From NCBI RefSeq assembly GCF_017921835.1, contig NZ_JAGEMN010000005.1, positions 98,844 to 162,843 on the forward strand: 64,000 bases of DNA, read 5' to 3'. The translations under genes were made by a program, and so were the position numbers. Shown here piece by piece: positions 34,621-43,859 of the stretch (position 1 is its first letter; the number at the start of each line of letters is the position of its first letter). The notes below the pieces were generated by a model, which saw only the letters and a list, made by a program, of their open reading frames with translations, did not search any database and was not told the DNA's origin. The stretch comes from Sporosarcina sp. 6E9 (GTDB taxonomy: Bacteria > Bacillota > Bacilli > Bacillales_A > Planococcaceae).

Positions 34621-35973
34621 TTAAAAACCTGCTGGTGAATGTTGACTCCAATCAACGTTCACAAACTTGTTGTACTCTTTGGCAAAGGCCAGCGTAACCG
34701 TTCCTGTTGGACCATTACGTTGCTTTGCTATAATAATTTCTATCATATTTTCATTTTCTGTTTCTTTATCGTAATAATCTTCACGATATAAGAACGAAAC
34801 AATGTCCGCATCTTGCTCAATACTTCCCGATTCTCTCAAGTCTGACATCATTGGACGCTTGTCTTGTCTTTGCTCAACTCCACGTGAAAGCTGCGATAGT
34901 GCGATTACTGGTATTTCTAATTCTCTCGCTAATCCTTTTAATGAACGCGAAATCTCGGAAACTTCTTGTTGCCGGTTTTCGCCGGTTTTTCCGCTTCCTG
35001 AGATTAGTTGCATGTAATCGATGATAACCATTCCCAGACCGTGTTCTTGTTGAAGACGGCGACACTTTGAACGAATTTCGTTAACTTTAATACCTGATGA
35101 ATCATCTATGAAAATACCGGCGTTCGAAAGACTACCCATTGCCATCGTCAGTTTACGCCAATCTTCTGCCTGAAGGGCACCTGTACGCATTACTTGTGCA
35201 TCAATATTACCCTCTGCGCAGAGCATCCGCATAACTAGTTGGTCAGCACCCATCTCCAAACTGAAGATTGCCACGTTTTCCGTTGTTTTTGTTGCGACAT
35301 TTTGAGCAATGTTTAATGCAAATGCTGTCTTACCAACTGACGGACGTGCTGCAACAATAATTAAATCATTTCGCTGGAATCCAGCGGTGATCTTATCTAA
35401 GTCTGTAAAACCCGTTGGAATTCCCGTAACATCGCCTTGTTGCGTATGCAGAAGTTCGATATTGTCATACGTCTGTACAAGTACGTCTTTTATATGCTTG
35501 AAGTCCCCTGCATTTTTACGATTTGAGACTTCCATCATATTTTTCTCAGCTTCGGAAAGAAGTGCTTCTACTTCATCCTCGCGCGTATATCCGTCTTCGA
35601 CAATTGTCGTAGCAACGCGTATGAGTCTGCGCAGTAGTGCCTTTTCCTCTACAATATTAGCGTAATGGACAATATTTGCTGCAGTTGGAACTGAGTTTGC
35701 AATTTCCGTTAAATAAGAAATTCCACCGACGTCTTCTAGTTCTTTTTTCGCGGAAAGTTCTTCTGTGACTGTGACAACATCGATTGCTTGGCCCTGGTCG
35801 CTAAGATTCAGCATCGTCGAAAATATTTTTTGATGCGCCATCCGGTAAAAGTCCTCTGGCATTAACACTTCAGATGCGGTTAATAATGCCTGCGGTTCCA
35901 GGAATATTGCCCCGATGACCGACTGTTCCGCTTCGTTGTTATGTGGTGGGATTCGATCGATCATCTCATTCAT
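34621..35973 (-). CDS. dnaB: Replicative DNA helicase (DnaB type)
   Basis: This is the hexameric 5'-3' helicase of the replication fork (called dnaC in B. subtilis). The N-terminal primase-interaction domain occupies residues 1-150 (PPHNNEAEQSVIGAIFLEPQAL), and the RecA-like motor has Walker A ARPSVGKTAFALN near residue 210, Walker B GMVIIDYMQLISG near residue 320, and the arginine-finger region DLRESGSIEQDAD near residue 385. Its 450 residues are full length. An AAGGAG SD precedes the ATG. It is co-directional with rplI and gdpP, 13 bases after rplI, so these form one operon. In B. subtilis purA follows this gene; here an M23 gene does. Confidence 0.96.
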   Translation of the reverse strand: MNEMIDRIPPHNNEAEQSVIGAIFLEPQALLTASEVLMPEDFYRMAHQKIFSTMLNLSDQGQAIDVVTVTEELSAKKELEDVGGISYLTEIANSVPTAANIVHYANIVEEKALLRRLIRVATTIVEDGYTREDEVEALLSEAEKNMMEVSNRKNAGDFKHIKDVLVQTYDNIELLHTQQGDVTGIPTGFTDLDKITAGFQRNDLIIVAARPSVGKTAFALNIAQNVATKTTENVAIFSLEMGADQLVMRMLCAEGNIDAQVMRTGALQAEDWRKLTMAMGSLSNAGIFIDDSSGIKVNEIRSKCRRLQQEHGLGMVIIDYMQLISGSGKTGENRQQEVSEISRSLKGLARELEIPVIALSQLSRGVEQRQDKRPMMSDLRESGSIEQDADIVSFLYREDYYDKETENENMIEIIIAKQRNGPTGTVTLAFAKEYNKFVNVDWSQHSPAGF

Positions 35974-35986
35974 TTCTCATATCTCC

Positions 35987-36436
35987 TTAAGATTCCTCAG
36001 TTACATGGACCTTTAATGTTGCCGTGACTTCCTGATGAATTTTAATTGGAATATTTGTATATCCAAGGGAGCGAATTGGATCAGGTAGGTCCATACGGCG
36101 GCGATCGACTTTAATGCCATTTTCTTTACTTAGTTCATCTGCAATTTGTTTTGACGTGATTGAACCAAACAAACGACCGCCTTCACCAGATTTAGCCTTC
36201 ATTTCAACAGTCACTTTCTCGATTTGCTCTTTCAAAACTTTGGCTTCTGCTAATTCTTCAGCTGCATTTTTCTCTTCTCGTTTTTGTTGCCCTTTTAATT
36301 TGCTTAAATTTGCAGGCGTTGCCTCAATTGCAAGGTTATTTTTTAGTAAGAAGTTTTGAGCATAACCGACTGAAACATCTTTTATTTCGCCTTTATTCCC
36401 TTTACCTTTAACATCTTTTATAAAAATTACTTTCAT
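35987..36436 (-). CDS. rplI: 50S ribosomal protein L9
   Basis: This two-domain protein binds domain V of 23S rRNA next to the L1 stalk and helps to keep the reading frame. The N-terminal [36 protein letters not shown] is the universal L9 start. A long connecting helix ([20 protein letters not shown]) follows and the C-terminal domain begins near residue 75 ([21 protein letters not shown]). Its 149 residues are normal. It lies between gdpP and dnaB in one transcription unit, the usual arrangement in Bacillales. Confidence 0.97.
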   Translation of the reverse strand: MKVIFIKDVKGKGNKGEIKDVSVGYAQNFLLKNNLAIEATPANLSKLKGQQKREEKNAAEELAEAKVLKEQIEKVTVEMKAKSGEGGRLFGSITSKQIADELSKENGIKVDRRRMDLPDPIRSLGYTNIPIKIHQEVTATLKVHVTEES

Positions 36437-36441
36437 TATAA

Positions 36442-38415
36442 TTATCCCCTTTCCATTTCCATTATGTTTTCGATTATTTGCTTTAATTTTTCAATAGCTT
36501 CTGCTATCGTATCTACATCTAATTGGCATGCCGCATTCGTCAAGTGTCCTCCGCCGCCGAGTTCTTCCATTATGACTTGAACGTTGACCTCGCCAAGAGA
36601 ACGTGCGCTAATGCCAATTTTTCCATCAGCACGTGATGCAACAACAAATGAAGCAGAAACATCTTGCATGGACAGTAATATGTCAGCGGTCTGCGCAATC
36701 AGAACAGATCCATACACTGCACCTTCTTCTCCTTTTGCAATGACAATTCCTTTTTCCAACCATTCAACGGTTTCAATAATTTTAGCTCGTTCCATATAAG
36801 TATTTATATCTTCTTTTAACAAGCGTTGAACGAGAACGGTATCCGCACGGTTCGTACGAAGGAATGACGCTGCCTCGAACGTCCTAGAGCCAGTCCGAAG
36901 GGTGAAGCTTTTTGTATCGACAATGATGCCTGCAAGTAACGCTGTGGATTCTAGCATCGATAATTTTTCATGCTTTGGTTGATATTCAAGCAATTCCGTG
37001 ACCAGTTCTGCAGTCGATGATGCATACGGCTCCATATAGACTAGCATTGTATTATTGATAAATTCCTCACCGCGCCTATGGTGATCAATTACAACAACTT
37101 TTTCTGTCTTATCCAGTATCCGTTCATCAATGACCATACTTGGTTTATGTGTATCTACAACTATCACAAGTGATTGCTCGGTAAGCAATGATAAGGCATC
37201 ATCCGGTTCGATAAATTGAGAATACAATTCCTCATCTTGGCGTATTTCGTGCATTAAGCGTGTAACGCTTGCATCGAGTTCATCGTAGTTAATAACGACG
37301 TAACCATCCACGTTATTCATGCGCGCCATTTTTCTGACCCCAATTGAAGCCCCAATCGCATCCATGTCAGGGAACTTATGCCCCATGATAAACACTTTAT
37401 CACTATCTTGTATTAAATCTCGTAGTGCATGCGAGATGACCCTAGCACGGACTCTCGTTCGTTTTTCGGCAGGATTTGTTTTCCCTCCGTAAAACTTAAC
37501 TTTTCCATCCAGTTGCTTAATCGCCACTTGGTCGCCACCGCGTCCTAATACTAAGTCTAGACTTGACTGCGCAAGTTCACCAAGTTCAATCAGCGACGTG
37601 GAGCCTGTACCAACACCAATACTTAATGTCAGCGCTGTGCTTTGTTCTTCTGTTGCCTCGCGTATATCATCCAGGATTGAAAATCTAGCTTTTTCTAGAA
37701 GTCGAAGAGAAGCCTCGTTGAAAACCGTTAAAAACCGGTCGGATGCAATGCGTTTTACGTAAATCCCGTTTTCTTTCCCCCACTTTGTAACAAGTGACGT
37801 TACGAGTGAATTTAACTGGCTTCTTGTCTGATCATCCATTGCCTGGGAAAGTTCGTCGTAGTTATCGACGAGTAAAATTCCTAGGACGGTTCGATCTGCA
37901 TGATACAGTGTTTCAATCGCCAGTTGTTTTGTGACATCAAATAAATAAATCAATTTTTCTGCTGCATTATAAGAAACTTTATATGATTTTTCGTTCACAG
38001 ACAGAATATCCTGCTCGCCATTTTCAAGGTCAACAATCGAATATAACTGATTTGATAGGTCTTCTAGTTCCATACCAATCAGCGAATTCAAATCGAATAT
38101 ATTAGATGCATAAGGGTTTGCCCACTCAATGCCTTTTTTATCATTTATAAGTATAATCCCGATTGGTAGTTCGAGAAGTGCTTCTTCCCCAACCTTTTTC
38201 ATACGATAGGAAAGTGTTTGAATATGTTTTTCAGTTTCAAGATAGGTTTGCTCTTCTACCTTCCACGCAATTCCAATCGCCAAAGTAAACAGAACAGCGA
38301 ATATTAGCCCTGGCCAAAATTGAAACATAAGTAAAAACACTGCCGCCATCAATCCCAGAAGCGACAACACTGCCAATGGATAGCGTATTGATCTTTTCCT
38401 GAAAAAAGAAGTCAT
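36442..38415 (-). CDS. gdpP: Cyclic-di-AMP phosphodiesterase GdpP (YybT)
   Basis: This membrane enzyme hydrolyses c-di-AMP and so sets cell-wall and potassium homeostasis and beta-lactam tolerance. Two N-terminal helices lie at residues 14-55, followed by a PAS-like domain (55-145), a degenerate GGDEF domain (170-300) with no intact GGDEF motif, and the DHH/DHHA1 catalytic part (325-657) with [34 protein letters not shown] and [15 protein letters not shown]. The ATG at 38415 is preferred, with AGGAG 9 bases upstream; one three codons earlier abuts the SD. Gene order yybS-gdpP-rplI-dnaB is conserved in Bacillales. Confidence 0.95.
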   Translation of the reverse strand: MTSFFRKRSIRYPLAVLSLLGLMAAVFLLMFQFWPGLIFAVLFTLAIGIAWKVEEQTYLETEKHIQTLSYRMKKVGEEALLELPIGIILINDKKGIEWANPYASNIFDLNSLIGMELEDLSNQLYSIVDLENGEQDILSVNEKSYKVSYNAAEKLIYLFDVTKQLAIETLYHADRTVLGILLVDNYDELSQAMDDQTRSQLNSLVTSLVTKWGKENGIYVKRIASDRFLTVFNEASLRLLEKARFSILDDIREATEEQSTALTLSIGVGTGSTSLIELGELAQSSLDLVLGRGGDQVAIKQLDGKVKFYGGKTNPAEKRTRVRARVISHALRDLIQDSDKVFIMGHKFPDMDAIGASIGVRKMARMNNVDGYVVINYDELDASVTRLMHEIRQDEELYSQFIEPDDALSLLTEQSLVIVVDTHKPSMVIDERILDKTEKVVVIDHHRRGEEFINNTMLVYMEPYASSTAELVTELLEYQPKHEKLSMLESTALLAGIIVDTKSFTLRTGSRTFEAASFLRTNRADTVLVQRLLKEDINTYMERAKIIETVEWLEKGIVIAKGEEGAVYGSVLIAQTADILLSMQDVSASFVVASRADGKIGISARSLGEVNVQVIMEELGGGGHLTNAACQLDVDTIAEAIEKLKQIIENIMEMERG

Positions 38416-38431
38416 TGTTGTCATCTCCTAG

Positions 38432-39370
38432 TTATTTCGATTTCTTTCTTCCGATCCATGCCCGAATGTTCATACCTACATCAAGTACGCCAAGTAAAAC
38501 AGTTAGTTGACTTAATAATATGGCAACAATAGTTGAAATGACAACCAACCATTTTTTTGATTTCACTTCATTCAAATAATAATGAAGGAATGAAATCCCT
38601 TGGATGAAAAATAGAAACCTTAAAATCACGGAAGCATTCACGATAGACAGCTCCATAGTAGATCCCGGTTCTGGCGTTGAAAATAGCGGCAATAACATGA
38701 CAACTAAATAACACCATAAAAGAATTAATGGTAATTTCATGTTTCTAAATAACGGGAATTTAGGCGGATCAAATCCAAAACGTTTTACGACGAACAGGTT
38801 AAGAACAACGATGAGCAAGGCTAAACAAAAGGAAACAAGAATAATAAACGATGGAATCGCAAGTTCGTAGAACGCAATTATTTCGTCCATTTGTGTTTGA
38901 AAACTTTCAGGCAGTTCCCCGAATTCCACTAAAGTTGTTGAGATAAAGTCTTGCGTTTGCTGTAGCTGGTTCACCATTTTGTCGATAACATTTACCCCGA
39001 AAATTAATACAGCGCCAACGTATGCCAAAACTAGGCCTAATAATAGTGTTAGACCAGTTGCCATGAACGTATACAATTTGGTTTTTTTCAGGCTAACTGT
39101 ATCTCCAATGACAAATCCGATAACGCCGCATATTAAGGCAAAAGACGCTAATAATACGCCACCTACGACGAGTGATAAAATTATACTGATTCCTAGTATG
39201 AGAAGAGATGCATTACGGTCATAACGCAACCTGAAGAGAATAATGGGTAGTGGAATGAAAAGTGCCGTTAATCCGCCTACTAGCGGAATAAAAATTGAAA
39301 CGGTCAGTAAGATTGTAAATAACGCAATCATCAACATTCCGTCTATAAGTCGTTTGGTGTTATCTTGCAT
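38432..39370 (-). CDS. yybS: YybS-family membrane protein (DUF2232)
   Basis: This is a polytopic membrane protein of about eight helices and 312 residues, found directly upstream of gdpP in Bacillales. Recognisable parts are MIALFTILLTVSIFIPLVGGLTALFIPLPIILFRLRYDRNAS at the N-terminus and SIVNASVILRFLFFIQGISFLHYYLNEVKSKKW near residue 240. A GGAGG SD precedes the ATG. Its role is unproven; the constant linkage with gdpP suggests a shared membrane function, but that is inference. It ends 16 bases before the gdpP start. Confidence 0.88.
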   Translation of the reverse strand: MQDNTKRLIDGMLMIALFTILLTVSIFIPLVGGLTALFIPLPIILFRLRYDRNASLLILGISIILSLVVGGVLLASFALICGVIGFVIGDTVSLKKTKLYTFMATGLTLLLGLVLAYVGAVLIFGVNVIDKMVNQLQQTQDFISTTLVEFGELPESFQTQMDEIIAFYELAIPSFIILVSFCLALLIVVLNLFVVKRFGFDPPKFPLFRNMKLPLILLWCYLVVMLLPLFSTPEPGSTMELSIVNASVILRFLFFIQGISFLHYYLNEVKSKKWLVVISTIVAILLSQLTVLLGVLDVGMNIRAWIGRKKSK

Positions 39371-39532
39371 AGTTGTAATTCCTCCGATAATTCGAATGCT
39401 CGTTTCTGTCTCTATTCAGCGCAAACGGATTCCGATTTATAAATCCGTGTCATAACTTTAATTATATCATGATTATTGTTTATAAACCAAAGAAGAATAT
39501 ACGTTCCTATAATGATTCGCCCGCTATAAAGT

Positions 39533-39574
39533 TAAAAAACCGCCCTAGACTGGATTAAGCCAGTGTAAGACGGT
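39533..39574 (-). terminator. Terminator after rpsR
   Basis: On the minus strand ACCGTC ... CACTGG pairs with CCAGT ... GGGCGGT across small mismatches, then TTTTTT. It closes the rpsF-ssb-rpsR unit. Confidence 0.7.
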
Positions 39575-39591
39575 CTATATATAGTGTAAGA

Positions 39592-39828
39592 TTATCTTTC
39601 TTCCGAGCTAAACGGAAGAAGTGCCATCGTACGTGAACGTTTAATTGCAACTGTAAGTTTACGTTGATATTTAGCGCTAGTTCCAGTTACACGACGAGGT
39701 AAGATTTTTCCACGCTCAGAAACGAATTTTCTAAGTAGGTCTGTATCTTTATAATCGATGTGTGTAATATTATTTGAGTTGAAATAACATACTTTACGGC
39801 GTTTGCGGCCTCCACGGCGTTGTCCCAT
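39592..39828 (-). CDS. rpsR: 30S ribosomal protein S18
   Basis: This small basic protein pairs with S6 on the platform of the 30S subunit. The 78-residue product has the conserved core [34 protein letters not shown] and the tail [10 protein letters not shown]. It begins with [15 protein letters not shown], and a single Cys is present where paralogous zinc-free S18 forms keep one. It is the last gene in the rpsF-ssb-rpsR operon. In Bacillus the S6-S18 complex can bind the operon leader and repress it. Confidence 0.97.
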   Translation of the reverse strand: MGQRRGGRKRRKVCYFNSNNITHIDYKDTDLLRKFVSERGKILPRRVTGTSAKYQRKLTVAIKRSRTMALLPFSSEER

Positions 39829-39901
39829 ATCATTTACCTCCTTGGTAAAAGGAATAATCGCTTATTCCTCGTTTTAATTTTGGTACAAAATCGCTAATCA
39901 T

Positions 39902-40426
39902 TTAGAACGGCAAGTCGTCGTCCGACACTTCTATCGGACCTCCTCCTGTCGAAAATGGATCATCGTTTGTACGTGTATAGTTTTGCTGATTTGGTTGGTG
40001 ATTCGATTGCTGATACGATGGTTGTTGTTGTTGTTGGTTGCCACCTTGGAACGATGCTCCTTGATAAGGCGCATTCGAACCTTCTTCGGACCTTCCAGCA
40101 TTTGCACCACGCGGTTCAAGGAATTGCACGCTATCAGCTACAACCTCTGTCATAAAGACACGGTTGCCATCCTTACCTTCAAAGTTACTCGTCTGTATAC
40201 GACCTTCAATTCCAGTAAGGCTGCCTTTCCTTAAAAAGTTCGCCGTGTTTTCTGCTTGCTTGCGCCAAGTTACACAGTTTACAAAATCAGCTTCACGCTG
40301 GCCTTGTTGGTTAGTGAATGGTCTGTTCACAGCAAGTGTGAAACGAGTGACCGCAACACCACCTTGGGTATACTTAAGCTCAGGGTCTTTAGTTAAGCGG
40401 CCAACTAAAACGACACTATTAATCAT
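39902..40426 (-). CDS. ssb: Single-stranded DNA-binding protein
   Basis: This protein coats single-stranded DNA at forks and repair sites. Residues 1-110 form the OB fold ([37 protein letters not shown] and [22 protein letters not shown]). The linker at residues 115-160 is rich in Gln, Asn and Gly, and the C-terminal tip DDDLPF is the acidic hook that recruits partner proteins. Its 174 residues are normal for the main Bacillales SSB. GGAGG lies 10 bases before the ATG. It stands between rpsF and rpsR. Confidence 0.97.
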   Translation of the reverse strand: MINSVVLVGRLTKDPELKYTQGGVAVTRFTLAVNRPFTNQQGQREADFVNCVTWRKQAENTANFLRKGSLTGIEGRIQTSNFEGKDGNRVFMTEVVADSVQFLEPRGANAGRSEEGSNAPYQGASFQGGNQQQQQPSYQQSNHQPNQQNYTRTNDDPFSTGGGPIEVSDDDLPF

Positions 40427-40486
40427 CAGAATTCGACCTCCCTCATCATCTTGTAGGTTTCAACTGTTACGTCATCTATAAATAGA

Positions 40487-40774
40487 TTAAGCATCAAGGC
40501 GAATAGCCATATGGCGAATAATGTTTTCGTTGATATTCGCAAGACGTTTAAATTCTTCAAGTGCATTTTCTTCAGCGTTAAGCGTTACAAGTTGGTAATA
40601 ACCTTCACGGAAGTCGTTGATCTCGTAAGCGAGACGACGTTTACCCCACTCTTTCGACTCGATGATTTCTGCACCGTTTGATGTAAGAACCTCATCGAAA
40701 CGTTCGATTAGCGCTTTTTTTGCATCTTCTTCAATTGTTGGTTGCACAATGTACATAATTTCGTATTTTCTCAT
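40487..40774 (-). CDS. rpsF: 30S ribosomal protein S6
   Basis: This is a 95-residue alpha/beta protein of the 30S platform that binds S18. The start [26 protein letters not shown] and the later [26 protein letters not shown] are the family core. The ATG has a strong AAGGAGG SD 9 bases upstream. That SD can pair with an upstream CUCCUU in a leader structure, suggesting feedback control by S6-S18. It is first in the rpsF-ssb-rpsR operon. Confidence 0.97.
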   Translation of the reverse strand: MRKYEIMYIVQPTIEEDAKKALIERFDEVLTSNGAEIIESKEWGKRRLAYEINDFREGYYQLVTLNAEENALEEFKRLANINENIIRHMAIRLDA

Positions 40775-40783
40775 CTTCAGTCA

Positions 40784-40827
40784 CCTCCTTATGGACTTTG
40801 GCCCTACTGATGACAGTGGGCAAGGAG
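40784..40827 (-). promoter_or_regulatory. rpsF leader with SD-sequestering structure (S6:S18-type)
   Basis: On the minus strand CTCCTT (40827 to 40822) is complementary to AAGGAG of the rpsF SD (40790 to 40784). Between them lies a hairpin GCCC-ACTG / CAGT-A-GGGC (40821 to 40801). Bacterial rpsF leaders are known to bind the S6-S18 complex; the exact published CCG trinucleotide arrangement is not obvious here, so the class is inferred. Confidence 0.55.
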
Positions 40828-40855
40828 CAAGTAATTGTATTACTCACATCAATAC

Positions 40856-40884
40856 ATACTACCATGTTTCTATCTAATATACAA
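40856..40884 (-). promoter_or_regulatory. Candidate sigma-A promoter of rpsF
   Basis: On the minus strand TTGTAT (40884 to 40879), a 17-base spacer and TAGTAT (40861 to 40856) form a plausible sigma-A promoter. Transcription would start about 75 bases before rpsF and include the whole SD-sequestering leader. Confidence 0.5.
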
Positions 40885-40918
40885 CCTTTTATACTATAAT
40901 TGAATTGAGGTGATCATT

Positions 40919-41500
40919 ATGAATGAACTTCCGGCACCAGATGAAATCGTAGATGTCGATTTAAGCACGATTGCCAAGAAAGGAATTTACCTTACAACTA
41001 TCCCATTAGCCATTTTACTGCTTATTCATTTTATAATTGAAGCGGGACTTTATTTCAAAGTTACTGGCTATACCTTGCTACTGTTTTCTGTCGGTTATAT
41101 CCTATTGGTCGTTTTGCATGAATTTTTTCATTTATTCGGGTTCCGCGTATTCGCAAATGTTCCGTGGAAGAAAATGAAAGTGGGTATTGACATAAAAGCA
41201 GGCATTGCCTATGCCACAACAGATCAGCTTATGACGAACCGTGCGATACGCAAAGCTCTCCTACTGCCATTCTGGTTAACAGGTATCCTGCCAGCCCTCA
41301 TTGGCCTTTATATCGGCAGTGGTGTGCTTGTAATATTATCCGCGCTCTTAATTGGCGGAGCTGTCGGTGATTTCGCTATGTATAACCAACTAAAGAGGTT
41401 ACCCGACGATTGGCTCATTAAAGACGATCCGCAATTGCCCCGTTTATATGTTTATTCTCCTGATAGAATTAAAAAGAACACTCTACGCAGCGGTAGCTGA
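40919..41500 (+). CDS. DUF3267 membrane protein with HExxH motif
   Basis: This is a 193-residue membrane protein with four or five hydrophobic helices (residues about 25-45, 50-72, 113-130 and 130-150). A helix carries VVLHEFFHLFGF, an HExxH zinc-metalloprotease-like motif, which defines DUF3267 (M50-like). It has no PDZ domain. The ATG at 40919 has an almost full-length anti-SD match, GAGGTGATC, 5 bases upstream; a GTG at 40910 lies inside that SD. It is on the opposite strand from its neighbours, divergent from rpsF and convergent with ychF. Function is unknown; a membrane-embedded peptidase is an inference. Confidence 0.75.
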   Translation: MNELPAPDEIVDVDLSTIAKKGIYLTTIPLAILLLIHFIIEAGLYFKVTGYTLLLFSVGYILLVVLHEFFHLFGFRVFANVPWKKMKVGIDIKAGIAYATTDQLMTNRAIRKALLLPFWLTGILPALIGLYIGSGVLVILSALLIGGAVGDFAMYNQLKRLPDDWLIKDDPQLPRLYVYSPDRIKKNTLRSGS

Positions 41501-41518
41501 CGTAAAGTGTTCTTTTTT
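41471..41518. terminator. Bidirectional terminator between DUF3267 and ychF
   Basis: Stem AAAGAACACT / AGTGTTCTTT with an inner TACG/CGTA, flanked by an A-run and TTTTTT. It overlaps the last codons of the DUF3267 gene, and the ychF stop is 5 bases after it. Confidence 0.85.
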
Positions 41519-41522
41519 ACGA

Positions 41523-42623
41523 TTAAACGTTAAAACGGAAGAGGATTACGTCCCCGTCCTGGACAACGTATTCTTTTCCTTCTTGTCGAACTTTCCCATT
41601 TTCTTTTGCAACAGTCATCGAACCCGCTTCGACTAAGTCATCATAAGCAACTGTTTCCGCGCGTATGAATCCTCTTTCGAAGTCCGTATGAATAATTGCA
41701 GCACATTGCGGTGCCTTCATCCCTTTACGGAATGTCCATGCACGAACTTCTTGAACGCCCGCTGTAAAGTAAGTGGCGTAGCCGAGTAGATTATAGGTCG
41801 CTCTGATTAATTGATCCAAACCGGATTCTTGAATGCCAAGTTCCTCGAGGAACATTTCTTTATCCTCGTCATCAAGCTCAGCCATTTCTTCTTCAATTTT
41901 TGCACAAACAACAATCACTTCTGCGTTATCTGATTTCGCAAAATCACGCACTGCTTTTACATATTCATTTTCTTCAGTATTCGCAATTTCATCTTCATCA
42001 ACGTTTGCTACATATAACATTGGCTTGATTGTCAATAAATGCATGCCTTTTATAAGAGAAAACTCATCGTCAGTAAATTCGACTGAACGTGCTGGACGTT
42101 CTTCTTCAAATGCTTCTTTCAACTTCAACAGTACTGGCTCTTCTAACATCGCTTCTTTATCTTTTTGCTTTGCCATCTTAGACACGCGCTCTAATCTTTT
42201 GTCGACACTTTCCATGTCGGCAAGGATTAGTTCAAGATTAATCACCTCGATGTCATTAATCGGGTTAACTTTTCCTGAAACATGAGTAATGTTTTCATCC
42301 GCAAAACAACGAACAACCTGACAGATCGCATCCACTTCACGAATATGTGATAAAAATTTATTCCCCAATCCTTCACCCTTGCTCGCACCTTCTACAATTC
42401 CAGCGATATCTGTAAATTCAAATGCCGTTGGGACGGTCTTTTTAGGTGTTACAAGTTCCGTTAGTTTCGCGAGTCTTTCATCCGGTACTTCAACAATTCC
42501 GACGTTTGGGTCAATCGTACAAAACGGATAGTTAGCGGCTTCTGCCCCGGCTTTTGTAATTGCGTTAAATAATGTGGATTTTCCAACGTTCGGAAGACCA
42601 ACAATTCCTGCTGTTAATGACAT
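41523..42623 (-). CDS. ychF: Redox-regulated ATPase/GTPase YchF
   Basis: This Obg-related P-loop protein associates with ribosomes and prefers ATP. The G1 motif [17 protein letters not shown] lies at residues 8-24, the switch [25 protein letters not shown] near residue 68, and NVDED replaces the usual NKxD guanine motif near residue 204. A coiled-coil insertion lies at 130-185 and the TGS-like C-terminus ([36 protein letters not shown]) ends the protein. Its 366 residues are normal. It corresponds to Bacillus yyaF and sits upstream of rpsF on the same strand. Confidence 0.96.
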   Translation of the reverse strand: MSLTAGIVGLPNVGKSTLFNAITKAGAEAANYPFCTIDPNVGIVEVPDERLAKLTELVTPKKTVPTAFEFTDIAGIVEGASKGEGLGNKFLSHIREVDAICQVVRCFADENITHVSGKVNPINDIEVINLELILADMESVDKRLERVSKMAKQKDKEAMLEEPVLLKLKEAFEEERPARSVEFTDDEFSLIKGMHLLTIKPMLYVANVDEDEIANTEENEYVKAVRDFAKSDNAEVIVVCAKIEEEMAELDDEDKEMFLEELGIQESGLDQLIRATYNLLGYATYFTAGVQEVRAWTFRKGMKAPQCAAIIHTDFERGFIRAETVAYDDLVEAGSMTVAKENGKVRQEGKEYVVQDGDVILFRFNV

Positions 42624-42724
42624 TCAAGTCAACTACCTTTCATCTATATGAATTCTTATTAGTTTATATAATGCAACCCTTCTAGTATAAAGACTAGGGT
42701 TGTAAATGTCCATTTCCTCAAGTT

Positions 42725-42919
42725 TCAGACAGCTTTTTCAATGACCTTTTTCATTTTCTTTGCAAACTCATTTCGCGGCATCATAATACTATGTCCGCAA
42801 CCTTCACATTTAATGCGAATATCAGCGCCCATGCGAATAATTTTCCACGCATTCGTTCCGCAAGGGTGTTGTTTTTTCATTTCAACAATATCATTTAAAG
42901 CAAATTCTTTATTGTTCAT
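42725..42919 (-). CDS. DUF951 protein (YyzM-like)
   Basis: This is a 64-residue cytoplasmic protein of the DUF951 family, encoded next to ychF in Bacillales. It starts NNKEFALNDIVEMKKQHPCGTNAWKIIRMGADIRIKCEGCGHSIMMPR. The two Cys-containing motifs (HPCG and KCEGCGHS) suggest a zinc ribbon. A GAGGGG SD lies in the last codons of the mscS-like gene, with which it overlaps by 11 bases. The function is unknown; linkage to ychF suggests a translation-related role. Confidence 0.88.
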   Translation of the reverse strand: MNNKEFALNDIVEMKKQHPCGTNAWKIIRMGADIRIKCEGCGHSIMMPRNEFAKKMKKVIEKAV

Positions 42920-43787
42920 CTTGACTGATCCCCTCTTTCCTTTGATAAGTCATAATTTTAGGATATGGAATTTCGATGCCATGCTTATCTAAAAAGACCT
43001 TTAAATCCTTTCTGAACTTACGAGCAAAAGCCCATTGCATAACAGGTTCGGTCTCAGCCGTAACCCTAAAAACAATTTCCGACACGGCCAGATCTTGAAC
43101 TCCGATCAAAGTCGGACTATCGATTAATCCTCCATAGCCTATCGGCAAGGTAGTCAAAAATTCTTCTAATAACGTTTCAGCTCGGTTAATATCTACTTCA
43201 TAACCAATTCGCACATCAATGATTGCGAGCGAGTTATTAATCGAATAATTGATAACCTGGGTGATTTCACCATTCGGAAGAATATGGATTTCACCACCAT
43301 AGGCACTGACTTTTGTTGTGCGCAGCCCGATTTCTTCGACTGTTCCAACGGTCGTCCCGATTTCTACATAATCCCCGACTGAAAACTGGTCTTCAAAAAT
43401 AATGAAAAATCCTGAAATGATATCCTTCACCAAGCTCTGAGCACCAAATCCCACAGCCAACCCAAGGACCCCTGCACTTGCTAACAATCCGCTAACATTC
43501 ATAAACTCCGACAAAATCGCAAGAATTGCCGAGAAATAAACAACATAGGCAAGCGTGTTTTCCAATAACTTTAACAGCGTTTTTTCCCGCCGCTCAGACG
43601 GTCTTAATCTAGATTTAATTTTCAGTGTAAACATTCGCCGAATGATCATTTTTCCAATCGCAACGACAATCATCGCGGCCAACACAATTGTTGCAATTTT
43701 AATAGCTAAGAGCCCTAATTCAATCCAAGTTTCCTGATTGAATAAAATCTTTTCGACTTTCTTAGTTGTCTCTCCTATACTTTCCAC
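42909..43787 (-). CDS. MscS-family small-conductance mechanosensitive channel
   Basis: This predicted channel opens on membrane tension to relieve osmotic shock. Helices lie near residues 20-42, 70-90 and 95-125; the third is the pore helix (LASAGVLGLAVGFGAQSLVKDIISGFF), rich in Ala and Gly. The beta domain follows (FSVGDYVEIGTTVGTVEEIGLRTTKV) and the C-terminal alpha/beta part runs to residue 292. The start is GTG with a GAGGAGG SD 6 bases upstream. It overlaps the DUF951 gene. The yyaC gene is divergent. Confidence 0.9.
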   Translation of the reverse strand: MESIGETTKKVEKILFNQETWIELGLLAIKIATIVLAAMIVVAIGKMIIRRMFTLKIKSRLRPSERREKTLLKLLENTLAYVVYFSAILAILSEFMNVSGLLASAGVLGLAVGFGAQSLVKDIISGFFIIFEDQFSVGDYVEIGTTVGTVEEIGLRTTKVSAYGGEIHILPNGEITQVINYSINNSLAIIDVRIGYEVDINRAETLLEEFLTTLPIGYGGLIDSPTLIGVQDLAVSEIVFRVTAETEPVMQWAFARKFRKDLKVFLDKHGIEIPYPKIMTYQRKEGISQDEQ

Positions 43788-43859
43788 ATTACTCCTCCTC
43801 TCGTATAATCACCATTCAGTTTGCATATACTAATTTAAAAAATGAAATGGAGTGTTCAC

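Noticed and set aside
34876..34891. CACGTG in dnaB as a parS site
   Set aside because: Five of fifteen defined positions differ from the consensus.
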